From NCBI GenBank assembly GCA_025345505.1, contig JANVCC010000071.1, forward strand, positions 2,712,328 to 2,776,327: 64,000 nt of DNA. Direction: 5' to 3'. A program made the translations under genes and the position numbers. The DNA is from Todiramphus chloris collaris (lineage: Eukaryota > Chordata > Aves > Coraciiformes > Alcedinidae). Positions 1 to 12,250 of this stretch are shown piece by piece. Position 1 is the first letter of the stretch; every line of letters starts with the position of its first letter. The notes below the pieces were generated by a model. That model was not told the DNA's origin, did no database searches, and was given only the letters and a program-made list of their open reading frames with translations.

Positions 1-2957
1 GCTCTGCTTTTGTGATAAGGCTCTGGGGACAGACCACAGCTCACCACACCCCCGCCAAGGGACAGCAGATGCCAAGGTACAGGCTGAAAACCTCCTGCTT
101 TTAGTGTTTTGTTGTGGCAGGGAGCAGCTCATATCACCAGTGACACAAGCTAGCACCCAAGCGATAAAAACAAAGTCACCCTGGGGCTGGATTCCAGCAC
201 CTGAGGCTGGAGGAAGTGGGGGAAGGGATGGAAACCAAACCGCGCTGCTCCTCAAGCCTTTGGTACTTGAGGACCTGCGTGCAGCCTGCAGACTTTGTCT
301 ACAGGGAGATGGCATCACGAGGTTGGATGAGACTCTGGCTTCAGAAGAGAGTTCCCAAGATGCAGAGATGCTGCCAGAGCCCCGTACAGCCTCACAGAGC
401 TATTTCCTAAACCTCGGGCTCAGCCGCTCGTTTACACAAAGAATGTCAACGGACCGGCAAGGCTGAATCACCCAAAAGCAAGCCAAAACCCAAAAATACT
501 GTGGAGGAAACAAGTTCAAGTTCACAGCAGGCTGTTCTGACCACGCCAAGGAAGCACCTTTTCCAACACGCAGAAGGGGTTCGGCGAGGCCGCTGCGATC
601 CACACCGACATCGCTCCTCACCCGACCCGGGCGGCAGCGGCGAATGATTTAACCAAAAAGATATTCCCAGAGCAACTCAGCAACATGGCAACACCCACGC
701 ATGTGGCATCCCCAGGCCAGCAAAGGCTTTGCCCTCTGAGGGCCTCCAAAACAAAACACGTCAGCTCTCCCAGCCTGCGGATGCCCGAGCCCCCCCGGAC
801 CCTCGGGCACATCACAATCCCCCCGCCATCATCGCCACCAACAAAGTGTGTGCTACACAGACACCCCAAAATCATGAGCAATTTGCTCTTTAGACCTTTA
901 AAATCCTCTTTCAGTATTCCTGGAAAACTCTTTAAGGAGACAAGCTGCAGAAGCTCTCACAGAAGCACCTGATCTACCTTCTCCGCACCGGGACCACAGC
1001 TCTAAGCAAGGAGTTCTCACCAAGGCATGCAGCAAACTCCTCATGTTCTCTCTTTGGTTTCACTCCTCTGTTTGGCATGGCCAGGACAGCACAAAGTTTA
1101 ACGGGACTCACCACTCCTACCAGCACGCTGGGCAAGCATGGAAAAGGTAGGTACTTTCCTATGGAGTCACCTGGAACGATGGAACCACCCAGGTAGTTCT
1201 GAATGGCACGGTTCAGCTTTCCAGGCAGATTGTTAATATTTAACAGTTTGGCATTTGGGACAGCAAGAAATCAGTAAAGTGGAAAATATTGCTGAAACAG
1301 GGGATGGGAAAGCTCCAGGATGCTCCTGGATGACTCCAGACTGATGCTACTGCCTCCAGTTAAGTGTCTGATGCTCCACCAGATCCAGGCTGTAATGCTG
1401 GCTCCTGTGGAAAAAGCAGCTTTTCCCTGGATGAGCCTTGACAGGCAGTTCAGGAAGCCCTGGGTTTTCTCAGTGGCTTTTCACAGTAGTGCTTATTGCA
1501 CTTTTAACACGTGAGAGCAGCCAGAGCAAACCTGGTAGAAAGCTCCAAGAAGTCAAGAGGTTGAGTGCTCCAAAATCCGTACTTCAGCTGGAGGGTGACT
1601 AAAGACGGAGCAACGCTCAGCGCAAAGCCTCAGAGCTTTTTTTCCTGCCCCAAACGGGGCAGAAAAGCACCCAGAAAAGTGCTCTGCTCTTTGTGGGCAG
1701 ACACGTGGCCTTACCTGCTGTCACACAGGTCAAGACCTAAGGGAAAGAGCTGCCCGAGCTGTGCTAGATTGGAGAAGGGCACTTGGTTTCCACCCAGGAA
1801 GCAGAGCACTGGCAAGCACGCTGCAATAGCTGCGGTCTCGCAGCAGTTGGCTTGGCAAGAGAGTCTGAGCAAAAGCCTCAGTGCCCACAGGCCCCTCGCT
1901 CCATCCATCACTCCCTCTCCAAAAGGATGAGAGTGGCACGAGGACTATTTCTTGTTCTGGGAATGATTTGAGGTCATTTGTGTCTCAGAGCCCTCCCGTT
2001 CTTTTCTGGTCTTGCTGAAGCATCTCCTTTTCACACAAAATCTCCAAAAATCAGCTCTTTCAAACCACCTGAGATCGATTTCTGTGAGGTAGCAGAGGGA
2101 GGAAGTTGATTGACCACTGAGATACTAGAAAATACGTAAGTTAAAGAAATAATTAATCCCTTTTCCCGTTAAACCCATCAACCAAACACACCAGACCTGC
2201 AAGCTGAGACCTACAGAGAGGACCCCTCTCCCTCTTCCCATCGCAGCCTGCTAAACGGCTTCCACAAGTTGATGAGATCACATTTCTGTCTCATTCCTCT
2301 AGCAATTAATTCTGCAGGAGGAAAAGATCAATGTTATTACTTATTATTATTCATGTTCTTATCTGGTTTTATCTGGTTAGAAGACTCTGGTCAACAGCTA
2401 CTGGTGACTGACCAGACCCACTGCACAGGACCAGTCGCTAACGTGAAGGACTCCAGCAGCTCTGCTCAGGGAGCTGGATTTGGGCTACCACACCAGTGGC
2501 TCACCTCAAAAGGCACAAACCCTCAGCCTCTGTAAATCCAAACCTGGAGAAATCAGAGGCTGGAAACCTCTCTTTAGCCACACCAAGAAAATAAAAGCCC
2601 AGTTAGGTGGGAATTAACACATCCCCTTCCAGAAGAGAACTGCCTCGATTTGCTGATGCACCGGTTAAGGAATCATGCCGGAAGAAGAGACAAAGGAATA
2701 AGGTTCTGTTTATAGAAGTCTTGCTATTCAGCAGTTACCGAAAATAAAACACATCCCAAAGCACTCAGCAGCTTCAGAGGGCCTAGAGATTGCTTCTGAA
2801 TTGCTGCTGTCAGAGAAACCGCCGCAATTGCACGCTGGACGAGTTTAAGATATTTCCAGTCTCCTCCTTTCCTCTCGGTAAGGCAATCCTGAAAAATAAA
2901 CCCCATCACCACAAAGTACCATTCTCCCCGGAAGCCAATCAGGAGCTGTGTACTTAC
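1..2957 (-). other. SBNO2: SBNO2 intron sequence, left edge
   Basis: This is the intron following the 2,958-3,081 exon. It is moderately AT-rich. I see no exon matching the next SBNO2 segment (the SVDSLSDIVDTPDFLP region of human), no CR1 tail, and no other gene. Confidence 0.6.
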
Positions 2958-3081
2958 CTGAGGAAAATCACCATTTTTTGGTAAGAAGTCAGTGGGGTCC
3001 ACAGATGCATAGTTTGTATCCAAGAAATGTGGTCTGCTGATGGAATTCATACAAAAATCGGGAGGGGAATTAAAATATTGC
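2958..3081 (-). CDS. SBNO2: SBNO2 coding exon with MNS..DTNYASV segment
   Basis: On the minus strand a pyrimidine-rich acceptor (TTTCCTTGCAG) precedes base 3,081, and a strong donor (CAG|GTAAGTA) follows base 2,958. The exon is 124 nt: one base completing a codon, then 41 codons, leaving phase 0. The translation carries [20 protein letters not shown] and [10 protein letters not shown], aligning with the serine/proline-rich N-terminal part of human SBNO2 that ends in KTCDFAQ. This region is outside the helicase domain and has no known catalytic residues. Confidence 0.88.
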
Positions 3082-6000
3082 CTGCAAGGAAATGGGAAAA
3101 GCAGTTATTTCCTGGCAGTCCTGAGCATTTCTCAGGTTGCTTCAGCCTCCATCATCAGCGGTGAAGCTGCCACTGTGGGATGACACACACAGGAGGTCGG
3201 GATTTAAAAAAAACAAGCTGTTTTTACCCAGAAGAGATATCTAGGGAAGATAATACATCCACCACTTAGAGCTGACTCCCCAGGCTCAGCAGCAGCAGAG
3301 CCTGGAGAACTGCATTTAGAATCCAGTTCTTGGCAACTGGGGTGAACTGGGAAGGACTGAATAGATAAAAGTGCTCTGCAGGGCTAACTAATATCTCAGT
3401 CCTGACAACAAAGCCGCTGAGCTGCCCCAGCGCCAAGCATCTGCTGGAACCCAACAGTCACACAGCATGAGGACAAGCACCAAGTTTTGTGGAAATATCC
3501 CACCCCGACACCACTTTGGGCCCTAAAAGCAAGACAGCCCTTCCAGCTCCCAGCGATGAGCCAGAGAACAGCCCTGACCCTGGGGGGGGGATCCACCTCT
3601 CCCAGATCCCAACCTACAGACAGAGCAGCACGGAAGGGGTTTGGGACCTGCTGCCCTGGCCCGAGGCATCCGCCCGTGCGGAGCTGACTTCTGGATGTGG
3701 CAGTGACAGAGAGCTGGGCTGAACTAACCCGTGAGGAAAGCAAAGGGCTGCTGGTGGCTCTCTCCTGGGCAGGGCACATGGCAGCATTTCCTCCAGCTCC
3801 CTCCCCCAGCGCCCGCTTCCTCCGAGCGGAGGGGAGGGAAGAATCGCAAAAGCGCAGCCGATTCCCTTCCTCCTTCCCCGATTCCCTTCCTCCTTCCCGG
3901 GGAGCAGCCTCTGGCCCGCGGTGCAGAGCGAGCGTCTCCCGGTTTCGCTCTTAGGGAGGCAGGATCGTTCCCTCCTCTCCTGCAGGAGGGAGGAATGTGC
4001 TTCGTAATCCTTCCCGTAAGGGCTCTGCCCCGGCCGCTTGGGCAATCGCTGCTGGAACGGCTGAAAGGTTCTCACCCGCTCCAACTGGTTTCCTCCTCTG
4101 GTCTTGGTAATGCCAGAGCTAGAGAACCCACGGCAATAAACTTTAACGAGGCACCGGGGCGGGGGGAGAAGGAGAATTGAAAAAGAACTGCTCCCCCGGA
4201 GCAGAGCCGAGGAAGGGCCTCCCTGCCAAGGTGCTATTAAGTAATTAAAATGCCATGTGTGGCTTGCAGCTCATTAATACACCACGCTCAACATTTACAT
4301 GTGGATTGCTGGGCAAACACAGTTATCTCGCTCTGCTAAATACATTTTTCCTGCTTTCTCCCCCCCCAGCCATTAAAGATAATACCCTCAAATAGGAAGC
4401 GCTTCCTCCCCCTCTCTTCCTCGCCACTCCTCTGCCCAGAGCTGCCAGGGAGAGGCAGGCAGACCCAAAGGGCACCTCGACCCTGGGCGAGCAGAGATGG
4501 GTGTACCCCCAACAGCTCCAGCACTGACTCGTGGCTCCTCCTGATCCATTCGGGCTACTTAAAATCCAAGCATAAATCCTGGGACTGAGCATTTACACGC
4601 GGGGAGAGGCTTGTTTAAGCTGCTTTCAAGTTGAAACCATTGTGGTCTCTCCTGCACCAGGATAGAGCTTGGCCAGCGCTAACGAAGCCAGGGGGGAGAG
4701 GCAAAGCTATTTTTACCCGAAAAGCGAATGAACATCACCTCCTGTTCCAGCAGCGGGGTCTGGGCAAGAGTCAGTTAAGGTGATGGGAAGGAGACCAAGA
4801 CAACCTCAACCTCCCAGGCCTGAACTGCCAGGGAACAGCCTGCTCTAGCTCTGGGATGTTTTGCTTCCCTTACTTAATCTCGGGTTTCAAATCCGTGAGT
4901 GTGAGATGAACTTTCTTCTTCCATCCAAAATGAGCTACAGGGGCATGAGCCAAAGTCCTCTCACTGCCTCTGGTGCTGTGCTTCACCTGTCTCTGGGTAA
5001 GAGCTTAAAGATACTCACCCTCGTTTGAAGAGCTGGCAGAAAGCCACTGAGAGGTTAGCTTGAATTCAGCTGGGAGTGGAAGCTTTAAGCAGAAGACTCA
5101 AGTGCAGGAGCATCCAAAGCAAAGGTGTGAAACCAGCCTTGGAGGGAGATCACCCCAAGGGCCTACCTGCTCACCTTCACCAGGACTTAGTCACTGGTTG
5201 AAGTTCTCCATGGAAGCTTCTCTGCTCAACAGCTCCTCCTTGGAAGCTCAAGATTTTGCACTTGGGCTGCAGTGACCCCATGCAACGCTGCAGGCCTGGG
5301 GCAGCGTGGTTGGAGAGCTGTCTCGTGGAGAGGGACCTGGGGGTTCTCACTGACAAGCGAATGAAGATGAGCCAGCAGTGTGCCCAGGTGGCAACAACAG
5401 CCAAGGGCATCCTGGCCTGGGTTAGAAACAGCGTGAGCAGCAGGAGCAGGGAGGTGATTGTCCCCCTGTGCTCAGCACTGGGGAGGCTTCACCTCCAGTG
5501 CTGTGCCCAGTTTGGGGCACCTCAGGACAAGAGAGATCTCGAGGGGCTGGAGTGGGTGCAGAGGAGGCAACGAAGCTGGGCAAGGGACTGGAGAAGAGAT
5601 CGTGTGAGGAGCGTTTGAAGGAGCTGGGCCTGTTCAGTTTGAGGAAGAGGAGGCTGAGGGGAGACCTCATCACTCTCTACAGCTCCCTGAAAGGACAGTG
5701 TAGAGAGGCTGGTGCTGGGCTCTGCTCTCAGGGCATTAGGGACAGAACCAGAGGGAATGGCCTCAAGCTGAGACAAGGCAGGGTTAGACTGGACACTAGG
5801 GAAAAATTCTTCATGGAAAGGGTAGTGAAATATTGGAATGGGCTGCCCAGGGAGGTGGGGGAGAGATTGGAATGGGCTGCCCAGGGAGCTGGGTGAGTCC
5901 CCATCCCTGGATGTGTTTCAGCATCGCTTGGATGTGGTGTTGGGGGACGTGGTCTAGGGGTGAACTTGTAGAGTAGGGCTAATGGTTGGACACAATGACC

Positions 6001-9000
6001 ACAAGGCCATTTTCCAACCTAAATGATTTTGTGTGATTTTCAACAGCAGGACCTTAAGGAACACTCTGTGGACAGGCTCTCACAGGAGCCCATCTCTCAG
6101 AGCAGAGCACATCCTCCCCAGGGGATGCTTTCCACACCTTGACAGTTTAAGCTGTCAACGAACATCCCCAAGCTGTCAACAAGCTAGAACCAGGCTCATT
6201 CACACCACTGGGACACTGTACCTGCCCCACGTGTTTCATACCAGCTGCTCAGGCACACATCCGAGGCATCCAAAGCCCTTCTGGGGCCACGCTGCAGCTT
6301 CACCGGAGACTTCCCACGTGTTCCGTGGCCAGGCTCTGAGCTCTGGGGCTGTAGCCCCCCACTCAGAGACACCAACTCCACTTCTCAGGCTACTGGAAGA
6401 TGGAGACGAGTTGGTGAGGTCACAGGCAGCCTCACCACCTGCCTGGAACTCGTCTTCCCCCTCAACAGACCAATTCATGTTTTTCAGAGGCTACACACGT
6501 AGATGGGAAAGCGGAAAAGGGCGGAAAACCGGCAAGAAACGGGGACCAGGTGCTTTGGAAACTGGGGAAGAAAGCTTTGCTCCAGGTTTGGAGCAACACT
6601 TGCTTTGCAGTTGTGCTGTTGGCAGTGGTGTCACACAACTGGAGTGCCCCAGGCCTCCCTGGAGCAAGGAAAGCACCGAGCCTCCAGCAGCAGAGGAAGC
6701 CCAGCTCCTCCCAGATTATTGCCTCGGCAACAAGCTCTTCCCTACGGGGCACCTGAACCTCAGCCATTCTTTCAGCAAGGTTTAATACACTGTTTACATT
6801 TTTCAGGTGAAGAAAATCCAAAACAAAGAGACAGGCTTTGGTATCTTTTAAAGAAATTCTCGAGCACAGAAGTGAACTGCTGGCAAGGAACAGGAAAAAC
6901 CTGCTTCAGGACAAAGCTGTTGCTGTGAGAATAAGCCACGTCCAAACACAGCCACTTGTAAATGAGTTTTCTTCAGCAAGGGTTTTGGAGAGAAACTTGT
7001 ATTAACTCTCGTGCCATCTGCATTTTGCTGCTCTACAACACGAGCTCTAATTACAGCTCCCTTTAAAACCCCGTATTTCAATGTTTCCATCCCTTTCAGG
7101 ATTCCTACCTGTAAAGCCCTAACCCTAAATCCACCTCAAAAAGATTCACCCGCAGTTTGCAAGTGCCAAAGGACAGACTTTCTGTGCATGTGAGTTACAG
7201 ACATGGAAAATTTCCCCTGAAAGGTAATTCTTGCAGTTACCAGGATATGAAAAGCAGGAAGCCAAAGGTGCAGCCTTGGCTGTATCATTCTCTAGCAAAT
7301 ACTTACTACGATGAGTTTCATTTCCAAAAGCAAGGACAGCAAAGTCAACAAGTCTACGTTTGTGGTAAATGCAGACATGTCTTTGCAGGATCAAGGCTGT
7401 AACATTTCCAGCAGAGCTGACACAAGCAGCAGGAAGAAAGCGAGGGACAAATCCAGAACAAATGGTCAAAGAGAAAAAAAGAAAAACCAACAAGAATAAC
7501 CCAAACCAACGCAATAGATAAACACAATCTAATCCTGTGGTTCAATACAGCAAAGCAGAAATTCTGCTACAGCTCTCCTGAGGATTCACAAAGTGTCATT
7601 TACAGGAATCGTGCTCCAGAAGTACACCCTCTTCCAAGCAGAGCCAGGCGAGCTAAGAGCAGAGACACTGAACTCTGAGAACTCTCTCACATTCTCACTT
7701 TGGGGACAAGCAGCAAGGCAGAGCTGCATCCAGCACTGGGAGGGCAGCTTCGTGCTAACCCTCGGTGATGATCTGCCCGGGTGAGCTGCTGTCTGGCTCT
7801 GCAGCCCGAGGTGGAGCAGGCACAAGAGAAACAAGCAGAGCTACCAGAGAGACAAACCACAGCTGAGCAGAGGAGCTGCTCCTGCTGCCACCGGCCAGGC
7901 TGGAACTCAGACACTCCCAAGGTTGGATCTCTCTGCTTTTCCCCAAAGATGCTACAGTCCCTTTAGGAAGGAGGTTAAAAGAACTCCTCGAGCACCTGGA
8001 ACGCAGTTATTAACTCACAATATCGAGTTCTGTTTCTTTTATTTTTCCTTCCTCCCACCTCTGACCTAAATAAAAACACATCCTGTATGTCTGTGCCACT
8101 CCCTGTACTCACAGAGAGACCAAAGCAGCCGTCAATCAGCCTCCAAACCTCCTTCCCCACAACCAGGACCTCCCAGGCCCAACAGAGCTCCAGTCCTGTG
8201 TTCAGCCAGATTCTGCTAACAGTGTTTTGAAGAACTCCATCAGTGTAACAAAACCACGCTAAAACGAGGCTGATTCTCCCTTCCGGCAGCCTCCAGGTTT
8301 ACCACAAATCAAAGGTTTTCCTCTTTTTTTTTTTTTTAAAAAAAGGCTGTTTGCTGCTTTTTCCAAGATGTAGCAGTTTATGGAAGGCCACAAGATCAGT
8401 GTGTGATGCAATCATTTCCCCATCAGTGAAACAAACAAGGAAAGCAGTAAAGAAAGAATTCGACTCACGGGGTGCACAAGAGCAGAGGGGAATTACACAA
8501 AGGAGAAGAGCACTCACTGGTTTTCGCCTGGGAACGACGAGGTTGGGAAGGAGACAGGGTAGCAGCTACTCCAGGAATTGGCAGCCAGCAGGGAATTCTG
8601 GAAGGAGAAACCAGAAGGGTTACGGCAGCCGAGGTCTGGCCCAACCTGCAGAGCAGAAGCCGGGCTCAAGACCTCACCCCAGATGCAGCGTTGGCTTCTT
8701 CAGCTCTCAGAGCAGGAGAAATCCAGGGCTTCTGAACCCATTTTCCTGTCCCCATCCCCAGAAGGGCAGCAGGGTCAGGCCCCTTTCCCAGCCCTGCAAC
8801 CTCAGTCTCAGTGGCAAGCGAGCACCAGTTCATGAGCCATTGGCCTGAACTGGTAAACACCCAAAACCCAGGTCTTTTCCTTTTGTCTTCCCACCTCCCT
8901 AAAGAGTCTCCAGAGCTATCAGGAAGCTTTCAGCTCAGCCTGTATCACTAAACCCACGGATAGGTCATGGAATCCCATTGCTCAGGCACAGATCAGTCTG

Positions 9001-9716
9001 TCATCCATCCCATTCTGTGTCCAAAGCAACAACACCTCGTGCTTGAAGCGCACCGAGCTTCTTTCTTTTGAACCTTCTTCTAGATGACAAAACTGAAACA
9101 AGAGTTAGAAATAGAGAACTGCAGGAACGCATGTGCTGAGTTGGGACAGAGCTTTGCTCTTTGCCCTGTTGAGAACAAATGCATCAGGGACCCAGTGTTG
9201 GTTTCACAGCAGTATCAAGACAAACACCCCTCTCAGAAGAGGCAGAGCTGGCCCCAGGAACAAATTCAGCGTGTTTCAGAGACGAGCTGGGGCAGAAACC
9301 AAGCTCATAATCCTGTGTGAAGTCTTTGGTCCTTTCCTGAGAAGCCTGGCACCTACCACCTTTTAGGGAGGAACTGTTCTAATCACAGCCCTGCTTTTCT
9401 CCTCCCGCTTCAAAGGCGGCAGACGGCGGCACCTCAGGCCTCCAGCACTCCCAGTCCATACCTCACACCCCTGGCCAGCTGCCCAGAGAGGCTGGTAAAC
9501 AGACACAAGGACTCCCAGGATGCAGGAGGGGCTCTGCTCGGCCCCATCCTGGAGACCCCCCCTCCGAGGGGTTTCCCCCCCAGCCCTCACCTCCATGGCT
9601 GGCACGGCGAGCTGGGAGCGGAGGCCGGGGATGCTGTAGAGAGTGTTGCCCGAGTGCTGATGCTCCTGCTGCGGGTAGTTCTGCCCCCCGTCCATGGCAG
9701 GCTGTGCTGAGGGCAT
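2958..9716 (-). CDS. SBNO2: SBNO2 (strawberry notch homolog 2), N-terminal coding exons, partial gene
   Basis: SBNO2 is a nuclear DExD/H helicase-like co-regulator, induced through STAT3 by IL-10 and IL-6 in macrophages and linked to osteoclast fusion. Only the N-terminus is here. The ATG at 9,716 opens a reading [18 protein letters not shown], which lines up with human SBNO2 MLAVGPAMDRDYPQHE, followed by an LYS-x-P stretch. The exon at 2,958-3,081 encodes [11 protein letters not shown] and DTNYASV, matching human FSPPPYP..MNSAS and DTSYAPV. The start was chosen because it aligns with the mammalian initiator. The two exons cannot be joined directly: the first ends in phase 0, and the second needs two bases carried over. 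A 14-nt exon at 5,019-5,032 repairs this. The acidic segment, helicase core and C-terminal domain lie beyond the left edge. The gene is head-to-head with STK11, as in mammals. Identification is firm; the exact joining is inferred. Confidence 0.9.
5019..5032 (-). CDS. SBNO2: Probable 14-nt SBNO2 microexon
   Basis: The flanking coding exons need an intermediate exon of 3n+2 bases. Here a pyrimidine-containing acceptor (TTTCTGCCAG) and a near-perfect donor (GG|GTGAGTAT) enclose exactly 14 bases. They read L-F-K-R plus two bases that, with the first base of the next exon, give glycine. This restores the frame. It also makes the distance from AM to the following phenylalanine eight residues, the same as in human SBNO2. 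The residues themselves do not resemble the human ones, so this rests on splice sites, phase and length. A longer exon elsewhere in 3,082-9,590 is the alternative. Confidence 0.5.
5230..6043 (+). mobile_element. CR1 LINE 3' fragment
   Basis: Typical 5'-truncated CR1: GAGAGGGACCTGGGGGTTCT, the AGCACTGGGGAGGCTTCACC region, GGGCTGCCCAGGGAGGTGGG, and a degenerate ATGATTTTGTGTGATTTT tail. It runs antisense to SBNO2. Confidence 0.9.
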
Positions 9717-9730
9717 CAGCCCGTGTCCTG
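9591..9730 (-). CDS. SBNO2: SBNO2 start-codon exon
   Basis: The donor GAG|GTGAGG follows base 9,591, after 42 complete codons (phase 0). The ATG is at 9,716-9,714. The 5' exon edge is most likely 9,730 or 9,727, where the tandem acceptor ATGCAG/CAG occurs after a C-rich stretch; this edge is inferred. About 11-14 bases of 5' UTR precede the ATG in this exon, so the rest of the leader comes from exon 1 about 10.7 kb upstream. The protein segment is polar (Q, H, N, P), ending in AVPAME. Confidence 0.85.
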
Positions 9731-10878
9731 CTGCATGAAGGCCTCGGGCCGGGGGGCAACGGGCTCCGGAGAGGTGGAAGGTTCTTTATCTGTGCTCTTC
9801 ACCCTGCACCATGTCCTAGGGTGGCAAAGAAACGCACGTGTAAATTTTACAGAAGGGAAAGAAAAAACTCTGAAGGCCAAAGGTAGCCAAGAGATCAGTA
9901 AACAGGCATCAGCCTGAGAAACGCCTGCTGGCTCTTCACAAAAGAAGAGGGTTTTTTTTTTTTCCTGGGAAAGAGAGTTCTCAAATATCACCACACCTGG
10001 AATTCACCCAGAGCTGCGAATTTAAACACCGCAAACACGCGGCCGCGTCCTGCAGAGCAGCCCCGTGGCCCCGACTCCTGCAGCAGGCACAGGGCTGGCT
10101 CCGCTCTTGAGGAATTTTCTGGTCTAACTCCCAAAAAGGTTCCGCACCCCTGTGCAGACTCCTGACTCGATTCCCCCAGATGCCTTGTTTCCAGGAGAAG
10201 ATGATACAGCAGCGGGATGCGGCTCCAGGGAGCTCCCAGCCCCCGCCTCGCTCTGCTCGGAGGTCCCCCCGATTTCTTCAGGGCACACTCGCTTGTCACC
10301 ATCGCCGTGCCCAAAGGTGACACCGGGCAGGGCACTTTTAGCATTCATGCCACTCAGGCAACGCGTGTAAGGACTCAGCAGCTGCCTGGCACCTGCCCTG
10401 TGGGTACCAAGATGAGATTTCAGAATCACGCTCGCTGGAGCATTCCTCTGGCAGGAATCAACCTTCACTGCAACTTCCCACTCAAAACCTTGGGTTTTTT
10501 CTTTTTCCACGAAATTCTCCATAACCCCAAAGGGCGCCCAATTCCAATTGGAATTAATAGATTAAAAAAAAGAGCTGGTACAGGCAACTTCTATCACCAG
10601 AGGAGTGAGAGAAAAGCATCCGCAGTGTCTTTATTTCCACTGCATCTACTACCAGTAGTAATTTTGAAAAGTCATTTCTGAGTCAAGAGTCCCTTTATAA
10701 GTGACCTTTCAGCAGGCAAAATTATTTCTGCATCTGTAATGGAAAGTGAAATTAAAGCAACTCTTTCATTCTTTCTGGGGTGGCAGCAGCTGTGCCAGGA
10801 TTGCTCTCTGAGCAGGGCTCCTGCAGGGGACACACCAGTGACATCCCCACTGAGCCTGGAGTGGGGATGCTGATACCA

Positions 10879-11140
10879 GTCACAGAATCATGGAATGGTC
10901 AGGGCTGGAAAGGATCTCAAAGCTCATCTGGTTCCAGCCCCCCTGCCATGGGCAGGGACACCTCCCACTAGAGCAGGTTGCTCACAGCCCCAGCCAGCCT
11001 GGGCTTCCAAACTTCCCAGGATGGGGCTTCCACCACCTCTCTGGGCAACCTGGGCCAGTGTCTCCCCACCCTCCTGGGGAAGGAATTCTTCCTGCTGTCT
11101 ACTCAATCTTCCTCCTGTCTAATCTTCACCAGTCCCCCGG
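10879..11140 (-). mobile_element. CR1 LINE tail
   Basis: It begins (plus sense) CACAGAATCATGGAATGGTC, the complement of the CR1 ATTCTATGATTC end, and continues with the block containing CCATGGGCAGGGACACCTCC. Same subfamily as the copies at 15,238, 40,222 and 48,818. Confidence 0.92.
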
Positions 11141-11424
11141 TGAAAAGTCACCCTGTAAAGCCCTTGCATTCCGGGCACTGTCTGGGTGAAGAGCAGAGCC
11201 CAAGTCCCAGTTGCCACCGCTCCTCTAACGAACGGCAGGCGCACCGACGCCTTCACAGGCTTCTGGATGGAATGAAACCATTTGCCAGAGGTTAAGAACT
11301 TCGTGGTTTAAAAAACCAAAAGTATTCCCCACAATTTTTTACCAGCTCGGAGGCCATCACCCCGGGACGCACACGGCCCCTGCCACGAGCCCAGATGTAG
11401 ACGGCGAGCTGGAGGGCACCAGCA

Positions 11425-12250
11425 GCAAGCTGCAGGTGATCCCAAGCTGAGCGGTGCTGTCGATGCTCCAGAGGGACCTGGACAGGCTGGAGAGGTGGGC
11501 CCAGCTGAAGGGTCAAGATGACCAAGCACAGGGTCCTACACCAGGGCCAGAACAATCCTCGCTATCAACCCAGCCAGAAAGCAGCCCTGCAGAAAAGGAC
11601 TCGGGGGTGCAGGTGGAGGAGAAGCTGGACACAAGCAGACGGGCCAACCCCATTCTGGGCTGCAGCAAAGGAGCAGGGCCAGGGGATGGAGAGGGGACTC
11701 TGATGGAGAGGGGACTCCGATGGAGAGAGGGGATGCTGACACTTTGCTCTGCTCTGGTGAGACCTCACCTGGAGTGCTGCCTCCAGTACAGGGGGAACAC
11801 GGACCCGGTGGAGGGCCAGGGAGATGCTCAGAGGGCTGAAACCCCTCTGCTACGAGGACAGGCTGAGGGAGCTGGGGTTGGTTCAGCCTGGAGAAGAGAA
11901 GGCTCCAGGGAGACCCAATAGCCACCTTCCAGTACCCGAAGGGTGCCAATATGAAGGCGGGACAGGGACTGTTTACAAAGGCAGGGCGAGGGGCAATGGT
12001 TTGAAACTAGAGAAGAGTAGATTTAGATTGGATGTTAGAAACAAGTTCTTTACCTTGAGGGTGGTGGAGCACTGGAACAGGCTGCCCAGGGAGATGGTTG
12101 AGGCCCAGTCCCTGGAGATATTCAAGGTGAGGCTCAACGAGGCTCAGAGCACCCTGCTCTAGTTGAGGAAGTCCCTGCTCACTGCAGGAGGTTGGACCAG
12201 ATGACCTTTAGAGGTCCCTTCCCAACCAAACCATGGATTCTATGATTCCC
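11425..12250 (+). mobile_element. CR1 LINE 3' fragment
   Basis: Contains GGACCTGGACAGGCTGGAGA, AGAACAATCC, AGATTGGATGTTAGAAACAA, GCACTGGAACAGGCTGCCCA, and ends at ATTCTATGATTCC. Confidence 0.92.

Larger units (their letters stand above)
3082..9590 (-). other. SBNO2: SBNO2 introns 2-3 region
   Basis: This intronic sequence is interrupted only by the proposed microexon. It contains a CR1 copy (about 5,230-6,043), a 20-bp duplication at 3,859-3,898 (ATTCCCTTCCTCCTTCCC units), and a T12/A7 run near 8,324-8,345. No further coding homology was recognised. Confidence 0.6.

Noticed and set aside
7115..7130. CCCTAACCCTAA, telomere-like
   Set aside because: Only two units; no interstitial telomeric array.
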